Below the pieces are notes generated by a model that saw only the letters and a program-made list of their open reading frames with translations, did no database searches and was not told where the DNA came from. A DNA stretch of 51,001 nucleotides, from contig JBKJIQ010000016.1 of the NCBI GenBank assembly GCA_046598395.1, positions 1 to 51,001 of the forward strand, given 5' to 3'. The translations under genes were made by a program, and so were the position numbers. This DNA is from JAENVU01 sp046598395. Lineage in GTDB: Bacteria; Actinomycetota; Acidimicrobiia; IMCC26256; JAENVU01. Of the stretch, positions 35,202 to 43,026 are shown piece by piece; the first letter of the stretch is position 1; every line of letters starts with the position of its first letter.

Positions 35202-35639
35202 TCAACGCTGCCAGCGCAGCACCTCACCCGGCATCAACGGACCGTTACCGCGCGCATGCACCAGGGCGTCGACCACTTCACGCGGATCGTGATCGGGCGC
35301 AAGTCGATGGGCCACCGTCCACAGCGAGTCACCACCCTGGGCCACATAGCGAACGACCGACGGGGCCCGCCCGGGAGCAGCGAGGGACTCGCTCCCGAGC
35401 GCGGCGCCCGCCCGCCCGGCCACGACCACCACCACCACCATGCCGATCAGCACACCGAGCCGGCGGCGGCGGAAGGTGGCGGGGGTGACCCGCCGGGCCG
35501 TTGGGATCCTCGGGGAAGAATCCGCAACGATGCTGAGCCGGAACACTCCCGACGCGGGCACTCCCGACGCGGGCACTCCCGACGCGGGCACTCGACTCCG
35601 GGGAGTAGCGGGTTGTTCGGCGATCATGACAGCGGCCAT
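35202..35639 (-). CDS. LysM-domain membrane protein, likely SOS cell-division suppressor (YneA/ChiZ-like)
   Basis: A 145-residue protein: an N-terminal cytoplasmic region, one membrane helix (GVLIGMVVVVVVAG, near residues 61-78) and a C-terminal LysM-like domain (VRYVAQGGDSLWTVAHRLA onwards). Its position divergent from lexA and next to nrdR matches mycobacterial Rv2719c (ChiZ), and Bacillus YneA has a like layout; both inhibit septation after DNA damage. The intergenic region carries SOS boxes. Residues about 17-31 are three VPASG copies encoded by a 15-bp tandem repeat. Alternative start: ATG at 35627. Function is inferred from synteny and domain layout. Confidence 0.75.
   Translation of the reverse strand: MAAVMIAEQPATPRSRVPASGVPASGVPASGVFRLSIVADSSPRIPTARRVTPATFRRRRLGVLIGMVVVVVVAGRAGAALGSESLAAPGRAPSVVRYVAQGGDSLWTVAHRLAPDHDPREVVDALVHARGNGPLMPGEVLRWQR
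35541..35595. repeat. 15-bp coding minisatellite in the LysM gene
   Basis: gcgggcactcccgac occurs at 35554 and 35569, with partial copies on both sides (35541-35553 and 35584 onwards). On the minus strand it encodes consecutive VPASG pentapeptides in the cytoplasmic N-terminal region. Copy-number change would keep the reading frame. Confidence 0.9.
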
Positions 35640-35683
35640 GTGACTGCTCCATCTGAAACTGACTCGGAAAACGTGACTCCCGC

Positions 35684-35706
35684 ATCGAACCATGAGGGTG
35701 AGACAC
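35684..35706 (-). promoter_or_regulatory. Candidate LexA-independent DNA-damage promoter of the LysM gene
   Basis: On the minus strand GTGTCTCAC is followed by 8 bases (CCTCATGG) and the hexamer TTCGAT. The 15-mer GAGTGTCTCACCCTC here is identical to one upstream of recA. Spacing equals that of the mycobacterial RecA-NDp/PafBC motif (TTGTCRGTG-N8-TANNNT), but the -10-like hexamer is weaker than at recA. It lies 45 bp upstream of the ATG at 35639. Confidence 0.45.
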
Positions 35707-35788
35707 TCACCTTCATGCCTGATTTCTCGGGCGTTCTGGCGCTCTCGCCGGGAGTGGACCCGAAAGTCGACCCGGCACCAGAAGGCAA

Positions 35789-35800
35789 GAACATTCGTTC
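35789..35800. promoter_or_regulatory. LexA (SOS) box 1 in the lexA/LysM intergenic region
   Basis: gaacattcgttc fits the GAAC-N4-GTTC operator of actinobacterial and Gram-positive LexA exactly. It lies between the divergent LysM and lexA genes, on the LysM side. Confidence 0.85.
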
Positions 35801-35818
35801 GGGTCACCACTAGAGCAC

Positions 35819-35830
35819 GAACGCATGTTC
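35819..35830. promoter_or_regulatory. LexA (SOS) box 2
   Basis: gaacgcatgttc is a second exact GAAC-N4-GTTC site, 30 bp from box 1 and 65 bp upstream of the lexA ATG. It suits autoregulation of lexA. Confidence 0.88.
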
Positions 35831-35848
35831 CTTGTCAACGGTATTCTC

Positions 35849-35860
35849 GAACGCCTGTTT
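35849..35860. promoter_or_regulatory. Degenerate LexA box 3
   Basis: gaacgcctgttt differs from the GAAC-N4-GTTC consensus only in its last base and is again 30 bp from the previous box. Regular 30-bp spacing suggests three LexA dimers arrayed on nearly the same helix face. Confidence 0.55.
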
Positions 35861-35894
35861 GCTCCGAACGCTTGATCGTGCTACCCTCGGATCC

Positions 35895-36530
35895 ATGAGC
35901 CAAGCCGCACCCCTCACCGCCCGCCAGCAGCAGGTCCTCGAGTTCGTGGATTCCGAGGTCAGTCGCAAGGGATATCCGCCCAGCGTCCGCGAAATTGGCG
36001 AAGCCATCGGGCTGTCGTCGAGTTCCACGGTCCATGCCCACCTCGCCGCGCTCCAGGACAAGGGCTACCTCCGGCGAGACCCCACCAAGCCGCGTGCAAT
36101 CGAGGTGTGCTTCGAGCCCGGCTCCCATGCGATCGTCGACCGTCGCCCGGTCCGCCACGTGCCGCTCGTGGGCGATGTCGCCGCCGGTACCGGTGTACTC
36201 GCCGCCGAGAACATCGAACAGACGATGCCGCTCCCCGCTGACCTCACGGGCGACGGGACGCTCTTCATGCTACGGGTGCGTGGCGATTCCATGATCGAGG
36301 CCGGGATCTTCGATCGGGACTACGTCGTGATCCGTGAACAGAAGACCGCGGAGAACGGCGACATCGTGGTAGCCGGTATCCCGGGTGAAGAAGCCACGGT
36401 CAAGACCTACCTGGCCAAGCGCGGCAAAATCATCCTGCGCCCCGCGAACGCCGCGCTCGAAGACATGATCTTCGAGCCTCGCGACGTAGCCGTCTACGGC
36501 AAGGTCGTCACGGTGTTGCGCAGGCTGTGA
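35895..36530 (+). CDS. lexA: LexA repressor (SOS response)
   Basis: A 211-residue LexA. The N-terminal winged helix is LTARQQQVLEFVDSEV, then GYPPSVREIGEAIGLSSSSTVHAHLAAL in parts. The self-cleavage site is the Ala-Gly bond in GDVAAGTGVLA. Catalytic residues are Ser in RGDSMIEAG and Lys in EATVKTYLA. It represses DNA-damage genes and is inactivated by RecA-stimulated self-cleavage. The ATG at 35895 is chosen over upstream in-frame codons, which fall inside the SOS box region. Two exact and one near-exact LexA boxes lie upstream. A VOC gene overlaps its stop (GTGA) and may be co-induced. Confidence 0.96.
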   Translation: MSQAAPLTARQQQVLEFVDSEVSRKGYPPSVREIGEAIGLSSSSTVHAHLAALQDKGYLRRDPTKPRAIEVCFEPGSHAIVDRRPVRHVPLVGDVAAGTGVLAAENIEQTMPLPADLTGDGTLFMLRVRGDSMIEAGIFDRDYVVIREQKTAENGDIVVAGIPGEEATVKTYLAKRGKIILRPANAALEDMIFEPRDVAVYGKVVTVLRRL

Positions 36531-36955
36531 GCGTTCCCGCACGCATCTCGCTCATCACGATCGGCGTCTCCGACCTCGATCGATCGCGGATGTTCTATGA
36601 CGCGATCGGCTTTGATCGGGTGATCGACGACAACGACGGCGTGGCGTTCTATCGCATGGCCGGCGCGATCCTGTCGCTGTACCCGATCACCGCTCTCGCC
36701 GAAGATGCTCATCTTTCGCCCGACCGCACGGGCTTCTCCGGCATCAGCCTGGCGGTCAACGTCGCGAGCCCGGCCGAAGTTGACGCCGCGCTCGCCCATG
36801 CCAAGTCTGTCGGTGCCACGATCCTCACGCCGGCGGAATCCGTCTTTTGGGGTGGCTACCGCGGATATTTTGCCGACCCCGATGGTTATGCGTGGGAGGT
36901 CGCCCACAACCCCCACTGGCCACTCGACGAGCAGGGTCTTGCGCGCCTGCCCTGA
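36527..36955 (+). CDS. VOC family (glyoxalase/bleomycin-resistance fold) protein
   Basis: A 142-residue VOC protein with both half-motifs: LITIGVSDLDRSRMFYDAIGF at the N terminus, and GYFADPDGYAWEVAHNPHW at the C terminus, where the E of WEVA is a typical metal ligand. The GTG start at 36527 overlaps the lexA TGA, so it should be translated with lexA and raised during DNA damage. Whether it has a protective role (for instance binding a genotoxic compound) is speculation. A decayed gene follows. Confidence 0.88.
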   Translation: MSVPARISLITIGVSDLDRSRMFYDAIGFDRVIDDNDGVAFYRMAGAILSLYPITALAEDAHLSPDRTGFSGISLAVNVASPAEVDAALAHAKSVGATILTPAESVFWGGYRGYFADPDGYAWEVAHNPHWPLDEQGLARLP

Positions 36956-36984
36956 CCGATTGCCGGGCCGGCACCCGAGTTCTT

Positions 36985-37728
36985 GTGCCCGACGTCGCTC
37001 ACCCAAAGGTGGCGCCGGTGTGCTGGAATCCCCCGGTGCTGCACTCCGTTGAAGTTCCGACGCTCGACCCTGTCCGACTCGGCGCGCTCGTCGGGTCCGA
37101 ACGTGCAGATCACTTCGCCGGCGCCGCGGCGCGAGCGCGAGCCGTACTCGATGGTCGCCCTTTCCTCAATGTGAACTCGACCGCAATCGGTGGCGGCGTC
37201 GCCGAGCTCCTCCAGACCCTCGTCGGTTACGCCCGGGGCGTTGGGGTGGACGCTCAATGGCTCGTCATCCCCGCTGCGCGTGATCACGCCATCCAACGAC
37301 CCGTTCAGCCCGAAGAGCGAGCAACTGAGCCCGAGCACGGGGCCCGTGCCACCTGATGTTCGCCTGATCGCACAACTCTCGCGTTGGGACTTCCAAAAAG
37401 ACATGCTCGGCGTGCTCCGAGGCTTCGTCGAGCACCTCGACCCACGGTTCGGCGCGCACGTCTTGCTCGCCGGACCATCCGTCGCGGGCGTCACCGATGA
37501 CCCCGAGGGTGCCGCGGTCCTCGATCAATGTGCCGGGGCATGGCGGCCTCCTGATCGACGATCCCCGCGACCTCGCAGCCTTTGGCCGCGCGCTGAACCG
37601 GCTCTTGGCCACCGTGAGTTCGCAGCATCGCTCGGCGAACACGCTCACCGACGAGCCCGTGACGAGTTCCTCGGTGATCGCCACCTCGAACGATACGCGG
37701 AGCTGCTCGCCGATCTCCTCGGCTGAAT
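36985..37728 (+). pseudogene. Decayed trehalose-synthase-like glycosyltransferase (TreT type)
   Basis: Fragments of a retaining GT4-type trehalose synthase are spread over all three plus frames. The N-terminal part (LHSVEVPTLDP, then FLNVNSTAIGGGVAELLQTL and GVDAQWLVI) reads to about 37275. After a missing central core, PDVRLIAQLSRWDFQKDMLG and HVLLAGPSVAGVTDDPEG appear in a second frame. GGLLIDDPRDLAAFGRAL is in a third, and RARDEFLGDRHLERYAELL returns to the second. Large internal loss plus two or more frameshifts make it non-functional. The intact enzyme would join ADP- or UDP-glucose to glucose. Confidence 0.85.
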
Positions 37729-37784
37729 CGGTGACGTCCGCTCGTTGGACCGCATCTCGGAGACTTCGAGCAGTGGGGCCTGAG

Positions 37785-37818
37785 CCCTGACGCCCGAGTC
37801 AGGACGCCCGCGTCAGGG
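37785..37818 (-). terminator. Stem-loop spanning the enoyl-CoA hydratase stop codon
   Basis: ccctgacgc (37785-37793) pairs perfectly with gcgtcaggg (37810-37818). The TGA of the hydratase gene (37813-37815, minus) is inside the stem. A short direct repeat (cgcccgagtcagga/cgcccgcgtcaggg) underlies it. It probably ends the minus-strand transcript; there is no T-run. Confidence 0.55.
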
Positions 37819-38481
37819 GGCGGCACTCACGCCGCATTTCTCGGCGGCGGCGCCGAACAACAACCGCTTGTGCTCCGCGATGACGCGGCGATCCTTGCCG
37901 GCCATCTCTGCGGCGAGTTCGACCGAGACATCGAGCAACCTCGCCTCGTCGCAGGTCTCGGTCACGATCCCGAGCGCCAGTGCGTCCTCGGCGCCGTAAC
38001 GTCGTCCCGTAATCATCGCGTCGTGCACGGCCTCGGCGGGAAGACGAGCAGAAACCGTCGCGGCCATTGCTGCGCTCAGCGGCAACCCGAGATCCACCTC
38101 GGGCAGACACCAATAGCCGCGATCACTGCGCATGACTCTCGCGTCGAAGCAACACGTGAGCATCGCGCCGGCGGCGAATGCATGGCCGTTGATGGCCGCA
38201 ACCGTGTAGCCGGGAAAGAGCAGCATCCGCCCAAACAGTTGGTGCAACAACTCCACGGTCGGCCCCACCTCTTCCGGCGCGCGCTGGAAGCGGTCGAGGT
38301 CAAGCCCGTTCGAGAAGAACTTGCCGGTGCCGATCACCACGAGCGCGAGCGGGCCTTCGATCGCCTCGAGATGATCCACGGCGGCGTGCCACTCCGCCAT
38401 CGAGTCAGGGTTCACCCGGTTCTCACCGTCGTCCCAACGCACGATCCGCACGTCACCCTGCTCTTCGATCTCGATACTCAT
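37813..38481 (-). CDS. Enoyl-CoA hydratase/isomerase family protein
   Basis: A 222-residue crotonase-fold protein, slightly shorter than the usual 250-260. The oxyanion-hole segments are IGTGKFFSNGLDLDRF near residue 60 and NGHAFAAGAMLTCCFDARVM near 105. In the region of the two glutamates of true hydratases it has PEVDLGLPLS, which retains one acidic residue and fits the delta3-delta2 isomerase subgroup. The ATG at 38481 (MSIEIEEQG) is chosen over an upstream in-frame ATG. It lies 43 bp after dapE on the same strand, but its role is fatty-acid rather than lysine metabolism. Confidence 0.87.
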   Translation of the reverse strand: MSIEIEEQGDVRIVRWDDGENRVNPDSMAEWHAAVDHLEAIEGPLALVVIGTGKFFSNGLDLDRFQRAPEEVGPTVELLHQLFGRMLLFPGYTVAAINGHAFAAGAMLTCCFDARVMRSDRGYWCLPEVDLGLPLSAAMAATVSARLPAEAVHDAMITGRRYGAEDALALGIVTETCDEARLLDVSVELAAEMAGKDRRVIAEHKRLLFGAAAEKCGVSAAP

Positions 38482-38524
38482 CAGCTTTCGCCCTCCACCG
38501 CCGGCGCGCCACAACCATGCATTG

Positions 38525-39586
38525 CTACGCGACCCCGAGGAATCGGGCCAAGACTGCGTAGCAACCGTCGATCGACTCCCGAGTCACGTACTCCCCCGCC
38601 GTATGCGCGATCGTCGGGTCACCCGGCCCGAAGTTCAGCGCCGGGATCCCATGGACCGCGAACCGCGCCACATCGGTCCAACCCAGTTTTGGCCGCACCC
38701 CGAGATCGAACGTGCCCACCAGCTCGGCCACCAGCGGATCCCACAACATGGGCGGAGCCGCGGGCGACGCGTTCACCACCTCGATCTCGTCCGCCCCCGC
38801 GAGCAGCGCCCGGGTCTCGGCCTCTGCCTGCTCCACAGTCACACTCGGCGCGAACCGGCGGTTCACCATGATCGAGCACTCGTCCGGCACCACATTGTTG
38901 GCGACGCCACCCTCGATGCGCACCGCTTGGAGCGACTGCCGGTAGGCCAGACCGTCAACGTCGACGGTCCCCGGATCCGTTGCCGCCACCCGCGCCAACG
39001 CCTCGGCGGCTCGGTGTATCGCGTTCACGCCCATCCACGGCCGCGCCGTGTGGGCCCGTTCGCCGTGAAACGTGGCCCGCAGGTGCAGCGTCCCTTGGCA
39101 TCCGGCCTCGACCCACGCGTCGGTTGGTTCCAACAGGATCGCGAGGTCACCGGCGACAAGGTCGGGACGGTTCGCAAAGAGATCACGCAGTCCATTCCAC
39201 TCTTCCGCGATCTCTTCCGCCGCGTAGAACACCAAGGTCACATCGAAACGCTCGGTGCCGGGCCGAGCGGACAGTGCCTCGGCTACCGCAATCATCACCG
39301 CGAGCCCGCCCTTCATATCGGTGCTGCCAAGACCGTGGAGGGTCGCTCCGTCGCGCCGGGGGGTCGCGTTGTCGTTGGGGGGCACGGTGTCGAGATGGCC
39401 ACCGAGCACCACTCGACGGTCGCGGCCGAGCTCAGTGCGCGCCACCACATTGTCGCCGACTCGCTCGACCACGAGCCCCGACGCCCGCTCGCGGAGCCGT
39501 GACACGACGAAGTCGGCAATGGCACCTTCGTCGCGGCTCACCGATGGGATCGCGCACAACTCCTCGGTCAGCGCGAGCAGATCCAT
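38525..39586 (-). CDS. dapE: Succinyl-diaminopimelate desuccinylase
   Basis: A 353-residue M20-family zinc amidohydrolase that removes succinate from N-succinyl-LL-diaminopimelate, in the route to diaminopimelate and lysine. Metal ligands are seen in GGHLDTVPPND (His, Asp), GLGSTDMKGG (bridging Asp) and AAEEIAEEWNGL (catalytic and ligand Glu), with the final His in HTAGEYV. The ATG at 39586 (MDLLALTEELCAIPSVS) is right; earlier in-frame codons lie in the dapD gap. It follows dapD by 34 bp in the dapC-dapD-dapE run. Family context makes DapE far more likely than another M20 peptidase. Confidence 0.93.
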   Translation of the reverse strand: MDLLALTEELCAIPSVSRDEGAIADFVVSRLRERASGLVVERVGDNVVARTELGRDRRVVLGGHLDTVPPNDNATPRRDGATLHGLGSTDMKGGLAVMIAVAEALSARPGTERFDVTLVFYAAEEIAEEWNGLRDLFANRPDLVAGDLAILLEPTDAWVEAGCQGTLHLRATFHGERAHTARPWMGVNAIHRAAEALARVAATDPGTVDVDGLAYRQSLQAVRIEGGVANNVVPDECSIMVNRRFAPSVTVEQAEAETRALLAGADEIEVVNASPAAPPMLWDPLVAELVGTFDLGVRPKLGWTDVARFAVHGIPALNFGPGDPTIAHTAGEYVTRESIDGCYAVLARFLGVA

Positions 39587-39620
39587 CACGACCCGATAAT
39601 CAGGTCGACTGCACTGGCGC

Positions 39621-40448
39621 TCACGTGGTGGCGCCAGTCTCGCGGAGGGCATCGTTCAGTGCGGCTTTGTCGTGACGTTCGCCTTCCGCAAGCCGCTTGA
39701 TGACGAGCGCGCACGGGAGACCGAACTCCCCACCCGGGAATGCCCGCGGCCGGGTTGCGCTCACCGCGACGCACCAATCCGGTACCGCACCGCGCGAGAT
39801 CTCCTCGCCCGTCTCGGCGTCGATCACCGGAATCGAACCCGACAGAATCGTGCCCGCACCGAGCACCGCTCCCGTCCCCACGCTCGCACCGCCCACCACC
39901 ATGCACCGGGAGCCGATGAAGGCGTCGTCGCCCACCATGATCGGCCTCGCCTCCGGCGGCTCGAGCACACCACCGATACCGACACCACCAGCAAGGTGAA
40001 CCCGCTCGCCGATCTGAGCACACGAGCCGACCGTCGCCCAGGTGTCCACCATCGTGTCCGCCCCCACTCGGGCGCCGATATTCACATAGCTCGGCATCAT
40101 GATCACGCCGGGCGCCAGGTACGAACCCCACCGCGCGGAGGCGCCCGGCACAACGCGAACCCCTGCAGCTTCGTAGTGGCGCTTCAGCGGAATCTTGTCC
40201 CGATATTCGAACGGACCGATCTCCATCGTCTCCATATGGGTCAGGCGAAACAGCAACAGGATCGCCCGCTTCAACCATTGGTGAACGACCACCTCCTCGC
40301 CGATCCGTTCTGCCACTCGCACTTCACCGCGGTCCAAGAGGTCGATCGCGGACCGCACGCAGGCGCCCGCTTCCGCCTCGGACATCAGCGCGCTGATGTC
40401 GTCGCGGTGCTCCCAGAGCGCGTCGATCTGTGCTGCAAGTTCAGTCAT
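39621..40448 (-). CDS. dapD: Tetrahydrodipicolinate N-succinyltransferase
   Basis: A 275-residue left-handed beta-helix acyltransferase that adds succinyl from succinyl-CoA to tetrahydrodipicolinate. Length and sequence blocks (VTHQWLKKA-like VVHQWLKRAILLLFR, then MPSYVNIGARV, TMVDTWATVGSCAQIG and HLAGGVGIGGVLEP) are those of the E. coli-type enzyme of about 274 residues. They differ from the longer DapD of mycobacteria and streptomycetes (about 317 residues). It sits between dapC and dapE, completing the succinylase branch. Confidence 0.94.
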   Translation of the reverse strand: MTELAAQIDALWEHRDDISALMSEAEAGACVRSAIDLLDRGEVRVAERIGEEVVVHQWLKRAILLLFRLTHMETMEIGPFEYRDKIPLKRHYEAAGVRVVPGASARWGSYLAPGVIMMPSYVNIGARVGADTMVDTWATVGSCAQIGERVHLAGGVGIGGVLEPPEARPIMVGDDAFIGSRCMVVGGASVGTGAVLGAGTILSGSIPVIDAETGEEISRGAVPDWCVAVSATRPRAFPGGEFGLPCALVIKRLAEGERHDKAALNDALRETGATT

Positions 40449-40545
40449 CGGCTCAGGCTACGCACCTGCACATCTCCGACGACGACTCAATCCCCCGACC
40501 GTTCCAGCAATCGACAACTCTCGATCCCCAACCATCGGTCGCCTC

Positions 40546-41679
40546 CTACCGGTCGGTGGCCGCGAGTCGGTCGAGCGCGAGCTGAAGCCGATCGAGGGGC
40601 TGGGTGAGCGCAAGGCGGACATGATCCGCGCCCGCCGCGCCGTAGAGGCTCCCCGGAGCAACCAAGGTTCCCGCCTCGGCCAAACGCGCTGCGAGTTCCC
40701 ACCCGTCGTCGACCTGACTCTCGGAACGCAGCCAGAGGTAGAACGGCGCCGGACCACCATCGTGTACCAGTCCGTGGGCTCGCAGCCCTCCCACCATGAG
40801 ATCGCGTCGCGCTTCGTACCGGGATCGTTGGGTCACCACGTGCGTGTCATCGCCCAGCGCCGCCACGGCCGCGGCCTGGATCGGAGCGGGAGTCATGAGA
40901 CCTGCGTGCTTGCGAACCTCACCCAGGTACCGCACCAACTCCTCGTCACCGGCCACAAAGCCAGTGCGGAACCCTGCCATATTCGAGCGCTTCGACAACG
41001 AGTGCAGCGCGAGCACACCGTCGGTCCCGGCTCCGAGTGCGGTCGAGGCCTCACCGCCGGAGAACTCGGCATAACACTCGTCCGCGGCAACGATGATGCC
41101 ACGGTTGCGGGCCCACTCGACCGCCGCATTCACCTCGGTCGTGGATGCAACTGCCGCGGTCGGGTTCCCCGGCTCGTTGGTCCAGAGCACCAGTGCGCGT
41201 GCCGCATCGGACTCGCTCACACGCGAAAGGTCGAGATGCCACCTCGCATCGAGGGGCACCGGCACCGCTCGCAGCCCTGCGAGTTCCGCTCCCATTGCGT
41301 AGGTGGGGTACGAGATGGCCGGATACAGCACGGTGTCGCGGCTCGGATCCCGGAGGTGCAAGACGCGCGGCAACGACGCGACCAGTTCCTTGGTGCCGAT
41401 ACACGCCATGACCTGCTCGGCGCTCACCGCGACGCCAAACCGACGGTCGATCCAGGCCGCCGCAGCATTTCGCAGATCGGGGGAGCCGATGGTGGCGGGA
41501 TATCCCGTCGCACCCGGCGCCGCCGCATTGAGCGCCCCCAGCACGACCTCCGGCACGGGATCCACCGGATTCCCGATCGAGCAATCCACCACCCCGCCCG
41601 CGACGCCATCGGCGAGGCGCCGAAAGGCGTCCAACCGGTCGTGGGGATACGGCGGCGGGACGAAGCCGACCTCGGACAT
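40546..41679 (-). CDS. dapC: Succinyldiaminopimelate transaminase
   Basis: A 377-residue class I/II PLP aminotransferase. The cofactor lysine is in SLSKRSNMAGFRTGF near residue 237. LWTNEPGNPTAAVAS carries the Asn that binds PLP, and AADECYAEFSG the Asp and Tyr. The sequence resembles actinobacterial DapC, which converts N-succinyl-2-amino-6-oxopimelate and glutamate to N-succinyl-diaminopimelate. It starts 9 bp after hflX and lies 97 bp upstream of dapD. Position between dapF and dapDE supports the specific call over a generic aminotransferase. Confidence 0.9.
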   Translation of the reverse strand: MSEVGFVPPPYPHDRLDAFRRLADGVAGGVVDCSIGNPVDPVPEVVLGALNAAAPGATGYPATIGSPDLRNAAAAWIDRRFGVAVSAEQVMACIGTKELVASLPRVLHLRDPSRDTVLYPAISYPTYAMGAELAGLRAVPVPLDARWHLDLSRVSESDAARALVLWTNEPGNPTAAVASTTEVNAAVEWARNRGIIVAADECYAEFSGGEASTALGAGTDGVLALHSLSKRSNMAGFRTGFVAGDEELVRYLGEVRKHAGLMTPAPIQAAAVAALGDDTHVVTQRSRYEARRDLMVGGLRAHGLVHDGGPAPFYLWLRSESQVDDGWELAARLAEAGTLVAPGSLYGAAGADHVRLALTQPLDRLQLALDRLAATDR

Positions 41680-41688
41680 GCGCGGAGA

Positions 41689-43026
41689 CTACTTGTGCGG
41701 CGTGGCGACGCCGTCCACCGAGGTGACCAACGCTGCGAACCGACTCGTGACCGCGTCGGGCAGCCGCGCCTGCACGCGGGTTCCAGAATCTTCGTGCACC
41801 ACGACCAATACGTCGCCTTCACGGTGCAGTGCCGGGAGCACATCACCGCGGTCATACGGGATCGAAAGCTCCACCACGTGCGAGAGGGCGCGGAGCTGTC
41901 GAGCGATCTCGCCGAGCAGAGCCTCGATTCCATCCCCGGTCCGAGCCGAGACCATCAACGCCTCGGGGTACGCGAGTGCAAGGTCGCGTCGCACCTCCGG
42001 ATCCGCGGTGTCGCTCTTCGTGAAGACAATCAGCTCCGGGATATCCCCTGCGTCGATGTCTCGCAGCACCGCTCGGACCGCACCGATTCGCCCACCCGGG
42101 TCGAGATCGCTCGCGTCGACGAGATGCACCAAAAAGTCGGCGTCGGCCACCTCGTCCAGCGTCGATTGAAACGACTCGACGAGTTGGTGCGGCAACCGCC
42201 GGACAAAGCCAACGGTGTCGGACAGCAGCACCGTTTCTCCCCCGGGAAGCCGCAGCCTCCGGGTCGTCGGATCGAGGGTCGAGAACAGGCGATCTTCCAC
42301 CAACGCGCTCGACTGCGTGAGCCGGTTCAACATCGTCGACTTGCCGGCGTTCGTGTAGCCCACCAATGCCACCGTGGTGAGTTCACGGCGACGACGGGAC
42401 TTGCGTTGCGTGTCACGCGTGTGGCCGAGGCCGATGAGATCGCGTTCGAGTTTCGTGACCCGCCGCTGGATGCGCCGACGATCAACTTCGAGCTGGGTCT
42501 CACCGGGCCCGCGAGTCCCGATACCACCACCCTGTTGGGAGAGTGAAAGACCTCGGCCGCGTAGGCGCGGGAGGCGATAGCGAAGCTGGGCGAGTTCTAC
42601 CTGCTTCATCCCCTCCTGACTCGCTGCGTGCTGGGCGAAGATGTCGAGGATCAACGCGACGCGATCCACCACATCCACCTTCAGCAGCTGTTCCAGATTC
42701 CGTTGCTGCGCGGGAGCGAGTTCGTCGTCGAAGATCACGACATCGATATCGAGGCTCTCCACCAGTTCGAGAATCTCCGCCGCCTTGCCCTTCCCCACGT
42801 AATACCGAGGGTCCGGCGTGTCCCGCCGTTGCAACTCGACGCCCACCGGATCCGCACCGGCGGTATCGGCGAGCCGCGTGAGTTCCTCGAGACTCGCCTC
42901 CGCCTCCGCCGCAGTTCGCATCCCCGCTCCCGTACCCACCAGCAGCGCTCGCTGTCGGACGACATCGAAATCAACCTCGGTCGCGGTCAGTCGGCGTCGA
43001 CCGCGATCGAGGTGATGCTGATTCAC
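41689..43026 (-). CDS. hflX: GTPase HflX
   Basis: A 445-residue ribosome-associated GTPase that rescues or splits stalled ribosomes. The N-terminal HflX domain has YYVGKGKAAEI and FDDELAPAQQRNLEQ, then the GGGIGTRGPGETQLEVDRR linker. The G domain shows VALVGYTNAGKSTMLNRL (G1), DPTTRRLRLPGG, LLSDTVGFVRRLPHQLVESF (G3) and VFTKSDTADP (G4). The start is GTG at 43026, overlapping the dapF TGA (GTGA). Association with miaA and hflX in one cluster is widespread in bacteria (miaA-hfq-hflX in enterobacteria). Confidence 0.96.
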   Translation of the reverse strand: MNQHHLDRGRRRLTATEVDFDVVRQRALLVGTGAGMRTAAEAEASLEELTRLADTAGADPVGVELQRRDTPDPRYYVGKGKAAEILELVESLDIDVVIFDDELAPAQQRNLEQLLKVDVVDRVALILDIFAQHAASQEGMKQVELAQLRYRLPRLRGRGLSLSQQGGGIGTRGPGETQLEVDRRRIQRRVTKLERDLIGLGHTRDTQRKSRRRRELTTVALVGYTNAGKSTMLNRLTQSSALVEDRLFSTLDPTTRRLRLPGGETVLLSDTVGFVRRLPHQLVESFQSTLDEVADADFLVHLVDASDLDPGGRIGAVRAVLRDIDAGDIPELIVFTKSDTADPEVRRDLALAYPEALMVSARTGDGIEALLGEIARQLRALSHVVELSIPYDRGDVLPALHREGDVLVVVHEDSGTRVQARLPDAVTSRFAALVTSVDGVATPHK

